From assembly GCA_934555865.1 (NCBI GenBank), contig CAKTFI010000023.1:1-16195 (forward strand): a stretch of 16,195 bases of DNA, read 5' to 3'. The notes under the pieces were generated by a model. That model saw nothing but the letters and a program-made list of their open reading frames with translations, searched no databases and was not told where the DNA came from. The translations under genes and the position numbers were made by a program. Source of the stretch: an uncultured Christensenellaceae bacterium. GTDB taxonomy: Bacteria > Bacillota > Clostridia > Christensenellales > Christensenellaceae. Below are positions 6,680 to 13,354 of the stretch, in pieces; within the stretch, counting starts at the first letter, position 1; every line of letters begins with the position of its first letter.

Positions 6680-7850
6680 ATACGCCGGTGTAGGAATGGT
6701 CGATCTGGATGACGGCATACAGGCTGTCGTCAAAGCAGTGGATGAGTTCCTGCATGGTGCGGCGGACCTCGCCGTCCGGGCGGATGTATTGATAGGGGAC
6801 GACGATGTCGAAGATGACATTCGTGTGCGTCGGCCCGGCGACCATGCGGAAGTCGTGCAGCGAGAGCTGCTCGTCATAGGCATGCAGGATGGCCTCCACC
6901 TTTTCCTTGAGCTGCATGGTGAATAGGTCGTCCGTCGCGACCGGGTCCATGTGGATGCTGGCGACGCAACCTAGCTTGCCGGCCAGTTCGCGTTCGGCGT
7001 TGTCAATGGAGTCGTGCAGCGCCAAAATGTCGCCGTTGGCGGGCACCTCGGCGTGGGCGGATACGAACATGCGCCCGGGGCCATAGTCGTGCACGATGAG
7101 GTCATGCACACCCAAGATCCCCTTGTGCCGGAGGAGGGTCTGTTCGATCTCGCTCACGAGCTCTGGGGCGGGCGGCTGCCCGAGCAGGGGGCTTATTGTA
7201 TCCTTGGCGGCGTGATACCCGGTGAACAGGATGCAGGCGGCGACGAGCAATCCCGCCCAGCCGTCGATGTTCCGGTCCGTAAAGTGCGCAACCAGCGTGC
7301 CCAGCAGCACCGCGCCGGTGGACAGACAGTCGCTCAGGCTGTCCGCCGCAGCGGCAGAAATGGTGGCGGACTGGATCTCCTTGCCGATCCGGCGGTTATA
7401 GGCCGCCATATAGCACTTGACGCCGATGGACAGGACGAGCACGAGGACGGAAATCCAATGAAAGGCAACAGGCGCCGGGTGCAGGATCTTTTCCACCGAG
7501 CTTTTGGCAAGCTCTATCCCCATGAGCAGGATGATGAGCGACACGATGAGCCCCGCGATGTATTCAAAGCGGCCGTGCCCGAACGGGTGTTCCGGGTCTG
7601 GCTTTTGCGCGGCGAGCCGAAAGCCGAACAGCGTGATCGCGGACGACCCGGCGTCGGAGAGATTATTGAGCGCGTCGGCCGTGATGGCGATGGAGCCGCA
7701 GAGGATGCCGGTAAGGAGCTTGGCGACGCACAGAAGCGTGTTGAAGAAGATGCCCACCGCGCCGCAGAGGATGCCATAGGACTGCCGAACCTTGGGGTCG
7801 GCGGTGTTTTGAAAATCGGGGATGCAGCGTTTTGCCAGAAAGCGAAGCAT
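6678..7850 (-). CDS. Cation diffusion facilitator (CDF) transporter, Mn-type site residues
   Basis: CDF proteins export divalent metal by proton exchange. The 390-residue protein has about six membrane helices (residues 25-215), the TM2 site DALNNLSDAG with N62-x3-D66, HPFGHGRFEY (88-97) and a TM5 site D170-x3-D174. Zinc CDFs such as YiiP have D-x3-D in TM2 and H-x3-D in TM5; N-x3-D plus D-x3-D is the pattern of manganese-exporting members such as MntE, so Mn(II) or Fe(II) efflux is more likely than zinc. The cytoplasmic part is longer than usual: about 245-302 (GVHDLIVHDYGPG...AHAEVP...IHMDPV) and about 325-388 (SLHDFRMVAGPTH...FDIVVP...IQIDHS) look like two copies of one domain. The SD is AAGGAG, and the start at 7850 is clear. 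Confidence 0.92.
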   Translation of the reverse strand: MLRFLAKRCIPDFQNTADPKVRQSYGILCGAVGIFFNTLLCVAKLLTGILCGSIAITADALNNLSDAGSSAITLFGFRLAAQKPDPEHPFGHGRFEYIAGLIVSLIILLMGIELAKSSVEKILHPAPVAFHWISVLVLVLSIGVKCYMAAYNRRIGKEIQSATISAAAADSLSDCLSTGAVLLGTLVAHFTDRNIDGWAGLLVAACILFTGYHAAKDTISPLLGQPPAPELVSEIEQTLLRHKGILGVHDLIVHDYGPGRMFVSAHAEVPANGDILALHDSIDNAERELAGKLGCVASIHMDPVATDDLFTMQLKEKVEAILHAYDEQLSLHDFRMVAGPTHTNVIFDIVVPYQYIRPDGEVRRTMQELIHCFDDSLYAVIQIDHSYTGV

Positions 7851-7885
7851 GGGAAACGCTCCTTTCGCAAGAGAGTAGTTCTATC

Positions 7886-7894
7886 ATTATAGCA
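7886..7894 (-). promoter_or_regulatory. extended -10 promoter for the CDF gene
   Basis: On the minus strand TGCTATAAT (7894 down to 7886) is a perfect extended -10 box. No good -35 is present at 16-18 bases. Transcription would start near 7880, about 30 bases before the ATG at 7850. Confidence 0.55.
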
Positions 7895-7960
7895 TGATAT
7901 TGGAATCTATGCCGCATGGGATGAAAAATTTCCGGGAAGTCCCATGGAAGCTGAAAAATA

Positions 7961-7969
7961 TGATACAAT
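7961..7969 (+). promoter_or_regulatory. extended -10 promoter for the ABC-F/Nudix pair
   Basis: TGATACAAT at 7961-7969 is an extended -10 box (TG-n-TACAAT) about 30 bases before the ABC-F ATG at 7998. No recognisable -35 lies at the right distance. It is divergent from the CDF promoter, with about 70 bases between the two boxes. Confidence 0.5.
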
Positions 7970-7997
7970 AGGGCGGAAGAAAGAAACGAGGTGCGCT

Positions 7998-9803
7998 ATG
8001 CTGCTGCGTGCAGAGGGAGTTGAAAAGAATTTTGGGATCCGCCAGCTGTTGGGCGGCGTCGATTTTTATTTGGACGCGGGCGAAAAGGTCGGCCTGATCG
8101 GGCAGAACGGCACAGGCAAGAGCACGCTTTTGAAGATCCTGGCCGGGGAGGAAGCGCCGGACAAGGGGCAGGTGACGCGTTCCTCGGGGGTGCGGATCTC
8201 CTACCTGCCGCAGGAAATGCAGTTCCGTGCGGAGGAGGGCATCCTCTCTCAGGTGCTGGCGGCGCTCGGCCCGGCGGCGTGGGCGGCCCGGGAATACGAG
8301 GCCAAGAGCATCCTGAACCGCCTGGGGCTCACGGAGTTTGACAAGCCGATGGGCGAGCTTTCCGGCGGGCAGAAGAAGCGGGCGGCCCTGGCGATCGCCC
8401 TGCTGCGCCCGTCGGAGGTGCTGATCCTGGATGAGCCGACCAACCATCTGGACCACGAAATGGTCGCCTGGCTGGAGGACTGGCTGCTGCACTATGCGGG
8501 GAGCCTCGTCATGGTCACGCACGACCGCTACTTTCTGGAGCGCGTCACGACGCGGATCGTGGAGCTGTTCCGCGGGAAGGTGTACAGCTATGCGGCGAAT
8601 TATTCCAAATTCCTGGAAGAGAAGGCGCAGCGGTTGGAGATGGAGGCCGCGAGCGAGCGCAAGCGGCAGTCGCTGCTCCGCCGGGAGGCGCAGTGGATCC
8701 GGCAGGGCCCCAAGGCGCGCGGCACCAAGAGCACCGAGCGCATCGCGCGCTATGAGGCGCTGAAAAACCAGGCGGCGCCGGAGGAACAGGCTCAGGTCGA
8801 GATGACAGCGCTGCACAGCCGCCTCGGCAAAAAGACGGTCGAGGCCGAGGGCGTGGCCAAGCGCTTTGCGGGCAGGGCGGTGATCCGCGACTTCTCCTAT
8901 ACCGTGCTGCGGGAGGACCGGATCGGCATCGTCGGGCGCAACGGCGCGGGCAAGAGCACGCTTCTAAACCTGCTGTCCGGGCGGATCCCGCCGGACGAGG
9001 GGAGCGTGCAGATCGGCGAGACGGTGCGCATCGGCTATTTCACGCAGGAGACGCCGCCTTTCCCGCCGGACTGCAAGGCCTTCGACTATATCCGGGACAT
9101 CGCCGCCGAGGTGCAGACCAAGGAAGGGAAGATCTCCGCCTCGCAGATGCTGGAACGGTTTTTGTTCTCGCCGGCGGCGCAGCAGATGCCCGCCGCAAAG
9201 CTCAGCGGCGGAGAAAAGCGCCGCCTGTTCTTGCTGGGCATCCTCATGAGCGCGCCAAACATCCTGTTTTTGGACGAGCCGACGAACGACTTGGATATTG
9301 ATACGCTGACGGTGCTGGAGGAGTATCTGGAGAGCTTCCCGGGCGCGGCGCTGGCCGTCTCGCACGACCGCTATTTTCTGGACAAGATGGCGCAGAGCAT
9401 CTTCGAGGTGGAGGAGGATGGCCGCGTCTCCCGCTATGAAGGCAATTACACCGCCTATGCGGAAAAGCGGGCGCAGCGCCGGGAACAGGAAAAAAGGGCG
9501 CAAAAGCCCGCTCCCCGGCAGCCTACGGAGCGAGGCGAACGCGCGCGCCCGGCGAAGTTGAAATTCACTTTTAAGGAACAGAAGGAATATGAGGAGATCG
9601 ACGGGCGGATCGCGGAGCTGGAGGAGCGCCTGCAGGCCTGTGCGCGGGAAATGAGCGCGGCCGCGAGCGACTATGTGCGCTTGCAAGAGCTGGAAGAGGA
9701 AAAAAATCGCCTTTCCGCCGCACTGGAAGAGGCAGAGGAGCGGTGGCTGTATTTGCAGGACCTGGCCGAGCGGATCGCCCGGCAGAAGGAGGAAGCGCGA
9801 TGA
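7998..9803 (+). CDS. ABC-F family ATPase, Uup/YfmR-like
   Basis: ABC-F proteins are soluble twin-ATPase factors that bind the ribosomal E-site region and help stalled or difficult translation. The protein is 601 residues. NBD1 has GQNGTGKST (35-43), LSGGQ (121-125) and LILDEPTNHLD (142-152). The inter-domain linker (about 200-270) contains WIRQGPKARGTKSTERIARYEAL, the Uup-type wording. NBD2 has GRNGAGKST (313-321), LSGGE (402-406) and FLDEPTNDLD (424-433). A charged C-terminal extension with a coiled coil (about 525-600) is typical of Uup and of B. subtilis YfmR. No transmembrane segments are seen. I chose ATG 7998 because GAGGTG lies 4 bases upstream; the upstream in-frame ATG at 7944 would put the promoter inside the gene. 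The stop overlaps the Nudix start (ATGA). Confidence 0.92.
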   Translation: MLLRAEGVEKNFGIRQLLGGVDFYLDAGEKVGLIGQNGTGKSTLLKILAGEEAPDKGQVTRSSGVRISYLPQEMQFRAEEGILSQVLAALGPAAWAAREYEAKSILNRLGLTEFDKPMGELSGGQKKRAALAIALLRPSEVLILDEPTNHLDHEMVAWLEDWLLHYAGSLVMVTHDRYFLERVTTRIVELFRGKVYSYAANYSKFLEEKAQRLEMEAASERKRQSLLRREAQWIRQGPKARGTKSTERIARYEALKNQAAPEEQAQVEMTALHSRLGKKTVEAEGVAKRFAGRAVIRDFSYTVLREDRIGIVGRNGAGKSTLLNLLSGRIPPDEGSVQIGETVRIGYFTQETPPFPPDCKAFDYIRDIAAEVQTKEGKISASQMLERFLFSPAAQQMPAAKLSGGEKRRLFLLGILMSAPNILFLDEPTNDLDIDTLTVLEEYLESFPGAALAVSHDRYFLDKMAQSIFEVEEDGRVSRYEGNYTAYAEKRAQRREQEKRAQKPAPRQPTERGERARPAKLKFTFKEQKEYEEIDGRIAELEERLQACAREMSAAASDYVRLQELEEEKNRLSAALEEAEERWLYLQDLAERIARQKEEAR

Positions 9804-10288
9804 AATTGACGACGCTGTGCTATATCGAGCGGGACGGGTGCTATCTGATGCTGCACCGGGTCAAAAAGAAGGCGGATGTCAACGCGGGCAAGTGGATCGG
9901 CGTGGGCGGCCATTTCGAGGAGGGCGAGAGCCCGGAGGAATGCCTGCTGCGCGAGGTGTATGAAGAGACCGGCCTCACGCTCACCGGGTATGCCTTCCGC
10001 GGGCTCATCACCTTTCTTTCGGACGCGCAGGAGGCGGAATACATGTGCCTGTATACGGCGGATGCCTTTACGGGAAGCCTGCGCGACTGCCCGGAGGGCG
10101 ACCTGCAATGGGTCCCCAAGGGGGAGATCGGCGCGCTCAACCTCTGGACGGGCGACCGGCTGTTCTTGCAGAAGCTATGTGAGGACGCGCCGTTCTTTTC
10201 CATGAAGCTGCGCTATGCGGGCGACCGCCTTTGCGAAGCGTGGCTGGACGGCAGGCAGCTGCCGGTGGACGCGCAGGGGCAATGGTGA
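9800..10288 (+). CDS. Nudix hydrolase (8-oxo-dGTP diphosphatase-like)
   Basis: The 162-residue protein has a perfect Nudix box at residues 37-59: G-x5-E (GHFEEGE), seven residues, then REVYEETGL. This helix-loop-helix binds Mg and hydrolyses nucleoside diphosphate-X substrates. The preceding NAGKWIGVGG is the wording of MutT/MTH1-like sanitising enzymes that remove oxidised dGTP, so that is the likeliest substrate but not proven. ATG 9800 overlaps the ABC-F stop by the ATGA arrangement and has AAGGAGG (9786-9792) 7 bases upstream; in-frame ATG 9743 lies inside the ABC-F gene and has no SD. It converges on the minus-strand gene with only 4 bases between stop codons, and no terminator hairpin is visible between them. 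Confidence 0.93.
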   Translation: MKLTTLCYIERDGCYLMLHRVKKKADVNAGKWIGVGGHFEEGESPEECLLREVYEETGLTLTGYAFRGLITFLSDAQEAEYMCLYTADAFTGSLRDCPEGDLQWVPKGEIGALNLWTGDRLFLQKLCEDAPFFSMKLRYAGDRLCEAWLDGRQLPVDAQGQW

Positions 10289-10292
10289 ACGC

Positions 10293-10673
10293 TTAGCCGG
10301 CGTCCTCTGCGGAACAGGCGGGGCAGGGAGACAGGCGGAGCGTGGAAACGGCGGCATAGAAGGCCATCGGCGCCGAATCCCCGAGGGCGGCGCAGTTCCA
10401 CCGCTTGTGATAGAGGCCGTCGCCGGAAAGGCAGACGAGCTGCCGGTCTTGTGCGGCGCTGTATAGATGGCTGCCGACGGAATAGGTTTTGCCGGTGTAC
10501 AGGGCGGTGATCGGTAGGATCGGGTCGTCCGCCGCATGCAGCCGGTATCGGTCGGCGGCGGTATAGGTGGGAACGCCGCGTTGTTGGACGGCGAGAAGGG
10601 CGAGCAGCAGGAGGACAAGCACGACGGCGAGCAGCCGGGTGCGGCGATCCCTCTGGAACGGTAAATGCAGCAT
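10293..10673 (-). CDS. Hypothetical membrane-anchored protein with His/Cys motif
   Basis: I do not recognise a named family. The 126-residue protein has a basic N-terminus (FQRDRRTR) and one hydrophobic helix at about 14-30 (LLAVVLVLLLLALLAV), then an external part of about 95 residues. The C-terminal half reads YHKRWNCAAL (88-97) followed by a 19-residue spacer and PCPAC (116-120). H89, C94, C117 and C120 could form a metal site or disulfides; a similar YH-x-C...PC-x2-C arrangement occurs at the ends of various exported proteins of Gram-positive bacteria. The start at 10673 has GGGAGG (10687 down to 10682) 8 bases upstream; a longer reading from 10718 would extend into the promoter and lacks an SD. 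It stands alone between the Nudix and sirtuin genes. Confidence 0.72.
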   Translation of the reverse strand: MLHLPFQRDRRTRLLAVVLVLLLLALLAVQQRGVPTYTAADRYRLHAADDPILPITALYTGKTYSVGSHLYSAAQDRQLVCLSGDGLYHKRWNCAALGDSAPMAFYAAVSTLRLSPCPACSAEDAG

Positions 10674-10697
10674 AGAAACGGCCTCCCTTCTCTCTGT

Positions 10698-10725
10698 ATT
10701 GTAGTGCGTTTTGGACAAAAAGCAA
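10698..10725 (-). promoter_or_regulatory. candidate promoter for the hypothetical membrane protein
   Basis: On the minus strand a -10 TACAAT (10703-10698) follows TTGCTT (10725-10720) with a 16-base spacer. It lies about 25 bases upstream of the ATG at 10673. The -35 matches at only three positions. It overlaps the region just before the divergent sirtuin gene, for which I see no clear promoter. Confidence 0.4.
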
Positions 10726-10746
10726 GAATTTTGGGGAGGAATGGCG

Positions 10747-11499
10747 ATGCAGAATGGTATTGCGCGGCAGATCGAGCTGTGCGCGGACTATGTGAGCAAG
10801 AGCCGGCGGATTGTCTTTTTGGGCGGCGCGGGCGTCTCGACGGCGAGCGGGATCCCGGACTTTCGCAGCGCGGGCGGGCTGTATGGCGCAAAAGGTGCGC
10901 TGCCGCCGGAGCAGATCCTGTCGCATTCCTTTTTTACGGCGCACCCGGAGGAATTTTTTGCCTATTATCGGGAAAATTTGCTGTATCTGGACGCGCAGCC
11001 GAACCTGGTGCACAGGAAGCTCGCGGCGTGGGAGCGGGCGGGCAGATTGCTGGCCGTCATTACGCAGAACATCGACGGGCTGCACCAAAAGGCGGGGTCG
11101 CGGGCGGTCTATGAGCTGCACGGGTCGGTCTATCGCAACCGCTGCCTGCGCTGCGGGCGGCACTACGGCCCGGAGGCGGTCCTGTCTGCGCCCGGCGTGC
11201 CCCATTGCGCGGCCTGCGGCGGCGTTTTGAAGCCGGAGGTGACGCTGTATGAGGAGATGCTGGATGCGGCGACGCTGCGCGGGGCGGAGCGGGCCTGGGC
11301 GCAGGCCGATCTGTACCTCATCGGCGGCACCTCGCTGTCCGTGTATCCGGCAGCGGGTTTCGCGCTGCACTGCGGGGACAAGCCGTGCATCCTCATCAAT
11401 CGGACGCCGACGGAATTTGACGACCTGGTCACCTTGGCGATCCATGCGGATCTCGGCGAGGTGTTTTCCAAACTCGGAGGGGAGGAAGAGGGCGAATGA
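10747..11499 (+). CDS. Sir2 family NAD-dependent protein deacylase (sirtuin)
   Basis: Sirtuins remove acetyl or other acyl groups from lysine using NAD, giving nicotinamide and O-acyl-ADP-ribose. The 250-residue protein has GAGVSTASGIPDFRS (27-41), TQNIDGLHQKAG (106-117), the catalytic histidine H125 in ELHGS, a zinc ribbon with C133-x2-C136 and C154-x2-C157, GTSLSVYPAAG (194-204) and LINRTPTEFD (216-225). It is a complete single-domain enzyme of normal bacterial size. I chose ATG 10747 because GGGAGG (10734-10739) lies 7 bases upstream; the in-frame ATG at 10741 is too close to the SD and TTG 10711 is too far. The stop overlaps the glycerate kinase start (ATGA), so the two are translationally coupled. 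Confidence 0.94.
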   Translation: MQNGIARQIELCADYVSKSRRIVFLGGAGVSTASGIPDFRSAGGLYGAKGALPPEQILSHSFFTAHPEEFFAYYRENLLYLDAQPNLVHRKLAAWERAGRLLAVITQNIDGLHQKAGSRAVYELHGSVYRNRCLRCGRHYGPEAVLSAPGVPHCAACGGVLKPEVTLYEEMLDAATLRGAERAWAQADLYLIGGTSLSVYPAAGFALHCGDKPCILINRTPTEFDDLVTLAIHADLGEVFSKLGGEEEGE

Positions 11500-12617
11500 A
11501 ATGGATGCTGTGCCCGGATTCGTTTAAGGGCAGCCTTTCGGCGGAGCAGGCCGCGCAGGCCATGGCCGAGGGCATTCTGGCGGCGGAGCCGGAGGCGGAG
11601 ATCGTCCGCTTTCCCATCGCGGACGGCGGCGAGGGGACGATGCAGGTCCTAAAGCGCGCCGGCGGCGGAGAGGAAGTGCGGCGGCAGGTGGAGGGGCCGT
11701 ATGGCGCGCCGGTCACGGCGGCCTATCTGCGCAGGGGCAGGCGGGCGATCGTAGAGCTGGCGCAGGCCTCAGGGCTGACACTCTCGGCAGAGCGCGCCCC
11801 CCTTCGCGCCTCGACCTATGGGACGGGGATGCTGCTGCGCGACGCGCTGCTGCACGGGGCGGAGGAGGTCTGCCTGACGCTGGGTGGGAGCGCGACCAAC
11901 GACGGCGGCGCAGGGATCGCCGCGGCGCTGGGCATCCGCCTGTTGGATGCGGCGGGCAGGGAGTTGCCGCCCAACTGCGAAGGACTGGAAAAGCTCGTGC
12001 GGGTGGACGCCTCCGGGATGCTGCCGCAGGCTAGGGCGTGCCGGTTTTTGATCGCCTGCGATGTGAAAAATCCCCTGTGTGGGCCGGAAGGCGCCTCGGC
12101 GGTCTATGGCCCGCAGAAGGGGGCGGACGCGCCCATGATCGCGCGGATGGATGCCGTTTTGGAGCGCTATGCGCGCCTGCTGGAGCGGCAGACGGGGCGG
12201 GAGCTCCTCACGCTGCCGGGCGGCGGCGCGGCGGGCGGGGCGGCCATCCCCCTGCTGGCGTTTGCACAGGCGACGCTGTGCACGGGGATCGACCTGGTGC
12301 TGGACGCGCTGGACTTTGACGCGGCGGTGGAGGGTGCGGCCTGCATCCTGACTGGCGAGGGCAGGATCGACGCGCAGACCCGGTTCGGCAAGGCGATCGC
12401 GGGCATTGCGGCGCGGGCGCGGAAGCGGGGGATCCCCGTGGCGGTGTTTGCGGGCAAGGTGGGCCTTTCGCCTACGGAATGCCCGCCCGGCATGCGTGTC
12501 TATGGCATCAACTCGCCCGGCGGGACGCTCGCGGAGCAGATGGCGCACGCCTATGAAAACCTGCGGGAGGCGGTCTATCGCGCGGTAAAGGAGGGAAGCG
12601 TATGCCAACGGTATTGA
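11496..12617 (+). CDS. Glycerate kinase (GarK/GlxK family)
   Basis: This family phosphorylates D-glycerate with ATP, generally giving 2-phosphoglycerate, which enters glycolysis. The 373-residue protein is full length: CPDSFKGSLSA (6-16), PIADGGEGT (40-48), STYGTG (106-111), LTLGGSATNDGGAG (127-140), and a later glycine-rich GGGAAGGAAIPLLAF. The SD (GGGGAGG region) lies in the end of the sirtuin gene. The 3' end overlaps the SDR gene by 16 bases, so sirtuin, kinase and SDR appear to be one translationally coupled unit. An SDR next to a glycerate kinase could supply glycerate from hydroxypyruvate or tartronate semialdehyde, but those reductases belong to other folds, so this pairing is not evidence of a pathway. 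Confidence 0.94.
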   Translation: MKWMLCPDSFKGSLSAEQAAQAMAEGILAAEPEAEIVRFPIADGGEGTMQVLKRAGGGEEVRRQVEGPYGAPVTAAYLRRGRRAIVELAQASGLTLSAERAPLRASTYGTGMLLRDALLHGAEEVCLTLGGSATNDGGAGIAAALGIRLLDAAGRELPPNCEGLEKLVRVDASGMLPQARACRFLIACDVKNPLCGPEGASAVYGPQKGADAPMIARMDAVLERYARLLERQTGRELLTLPGGGAAGGAAIPLLAFAQATLCTGIDLVLDALDFDAAVEGAACILTGEGRIDAQTRFGKAIAGIAARARKRGIPVAVFAGKVGLSPTECPPGMRVYGINSPGGTLAEQMAHAYENLREAVYRAVKEGSVCQRY

Positions 12618-13324
12618 TCACCGGGGGGAGCCGGGGGATCGGCGCGGCCATGGTGCGCCGGTTTTACGCGGCGGGCTGGAATGTCGCGTTCAGCTACCTC
12701 AGGAGCGAACAGGCGGCGCAGGAGCTTGCGGCGCAGATGCCGGGCGTCCTGCCCATCCGGGCGGATGTGGCGGACCCCGCACAGGTCGCGGCGATGTTTT
12801 CTGCGGCGCATGCGGTCTTTCCGCATATCGATATGCTGGTCAACAACGCGGCGATCGCGCAGGACGGCCTGTTTTTGGACCTGACGGCGCAGGACTGGCA
12901 GCGCGTCTTTGCGGTGAACTTTTTTGGCGCGGTGTACTGCACGCGGGAGGCGATCCCGGACATGCATCGGCGGGGCCGGGGGAAGATATTGAACATCTCC
13001 TCGATCTGGGGGCTCAAGGGCGCTTCCTGCGAGAGCGGGTATGCGAGCAGCAAGGCGGCGCTCATCGGCCTTAGCCGGTCGCTTGCCAAGGAATGGGGGA
13101 CGAGCGGCATCTGCGTCAACTGTATCGCGCCGGGCGTGATCGATACGGACATGAACGCGCAGCATTCGGCGGAGACGATGCAGGAGCTGGCTGAGGAGAT
13201 CCCGCTGGGGCGCATCGGCCGGGCGGAGGAGGTCGCTTCGTTGGCGCTGTATCTGGCCTCGCCGGAGGCGGACTATATCACGGGGCAGGTGTTCAGCGTG
13301 GACGGTGGGTGGAATATCACCTGA
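12602..13324 (+). CDS. SDR family oxidoreductase (FabG-like)
   Basis: The 240-residue classical short-chain dehydrogenase/reductase has the Rossmann motif TGGSRGIG (7-14), D54-V55 and NNAA (81-84), and the catalytic residues N106, S134, Y147 and K151 (YASSK). PGVIDTDM follows at 177-184 and the C-terminus is DGGWNIT. Sequence wording is closest to 3-oxoacyl-ACP reductase FabG, which uses NADPH, but no other fatty-acid synthesis gene is nearby, so the true substrate is unknown. The start ATG lies inside the glycerate kinase gene (16-base overlap), with AAAGGAGGGAAG just before it as a strong SD. Confidence 0.92.
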   Translation: MPTVLITGGSRGIGAAMVRRFYAAGWNVAFSYLRSEQAAQELAAQMPGVLPIRADVADPAQVAAMFSAAHAVFPHIDMLVNNAAIAQDGLFLDLTAQDWQRVFAVNFFGAVYCTREAIPDMHRRGRGKILNISSIWGLKGASCESGYASSKAALIGLSRSLAKEWGTSGICVNCIAPGVIDTDMNAQHSAETMQELAEEIPLGRIGRAEEVASLALYLASPEADYITGQVFSVDGGWNIT

Positions 13325-13354
13325 CGCGAATCGGCCCGAAGGGTGTGAAGATAG

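Noticed and set aside
7014..7892. 292-residue plus-strand open frame opposite the CDF gene
   Set aside because: No conserved motif and a shadow of the CDF frame, which has clear motifs, SD and promoter.
7944..7997. Upstream start for the first ABC-F gene
   Set aside because: The in-frame ATG at 7944 has no SD and would place the extended -10 promoter inside the coding region; 7998 has a proper SD and begins at the conserved domain.
10288..10293. Terminator between the convergent Nudix and hypothetical genes
   Set aside because: The four bases between the stops and their surroundings show no hairpin with a T-run in either direction.
10213..11445. 410-residue minus-strand open frame opposite the sirtuin
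   Set aside because: It spans the small hypothetical gene and the sirtuin in the wrong frames and is Arg/Pro-rich; both overlapped genes have better support.
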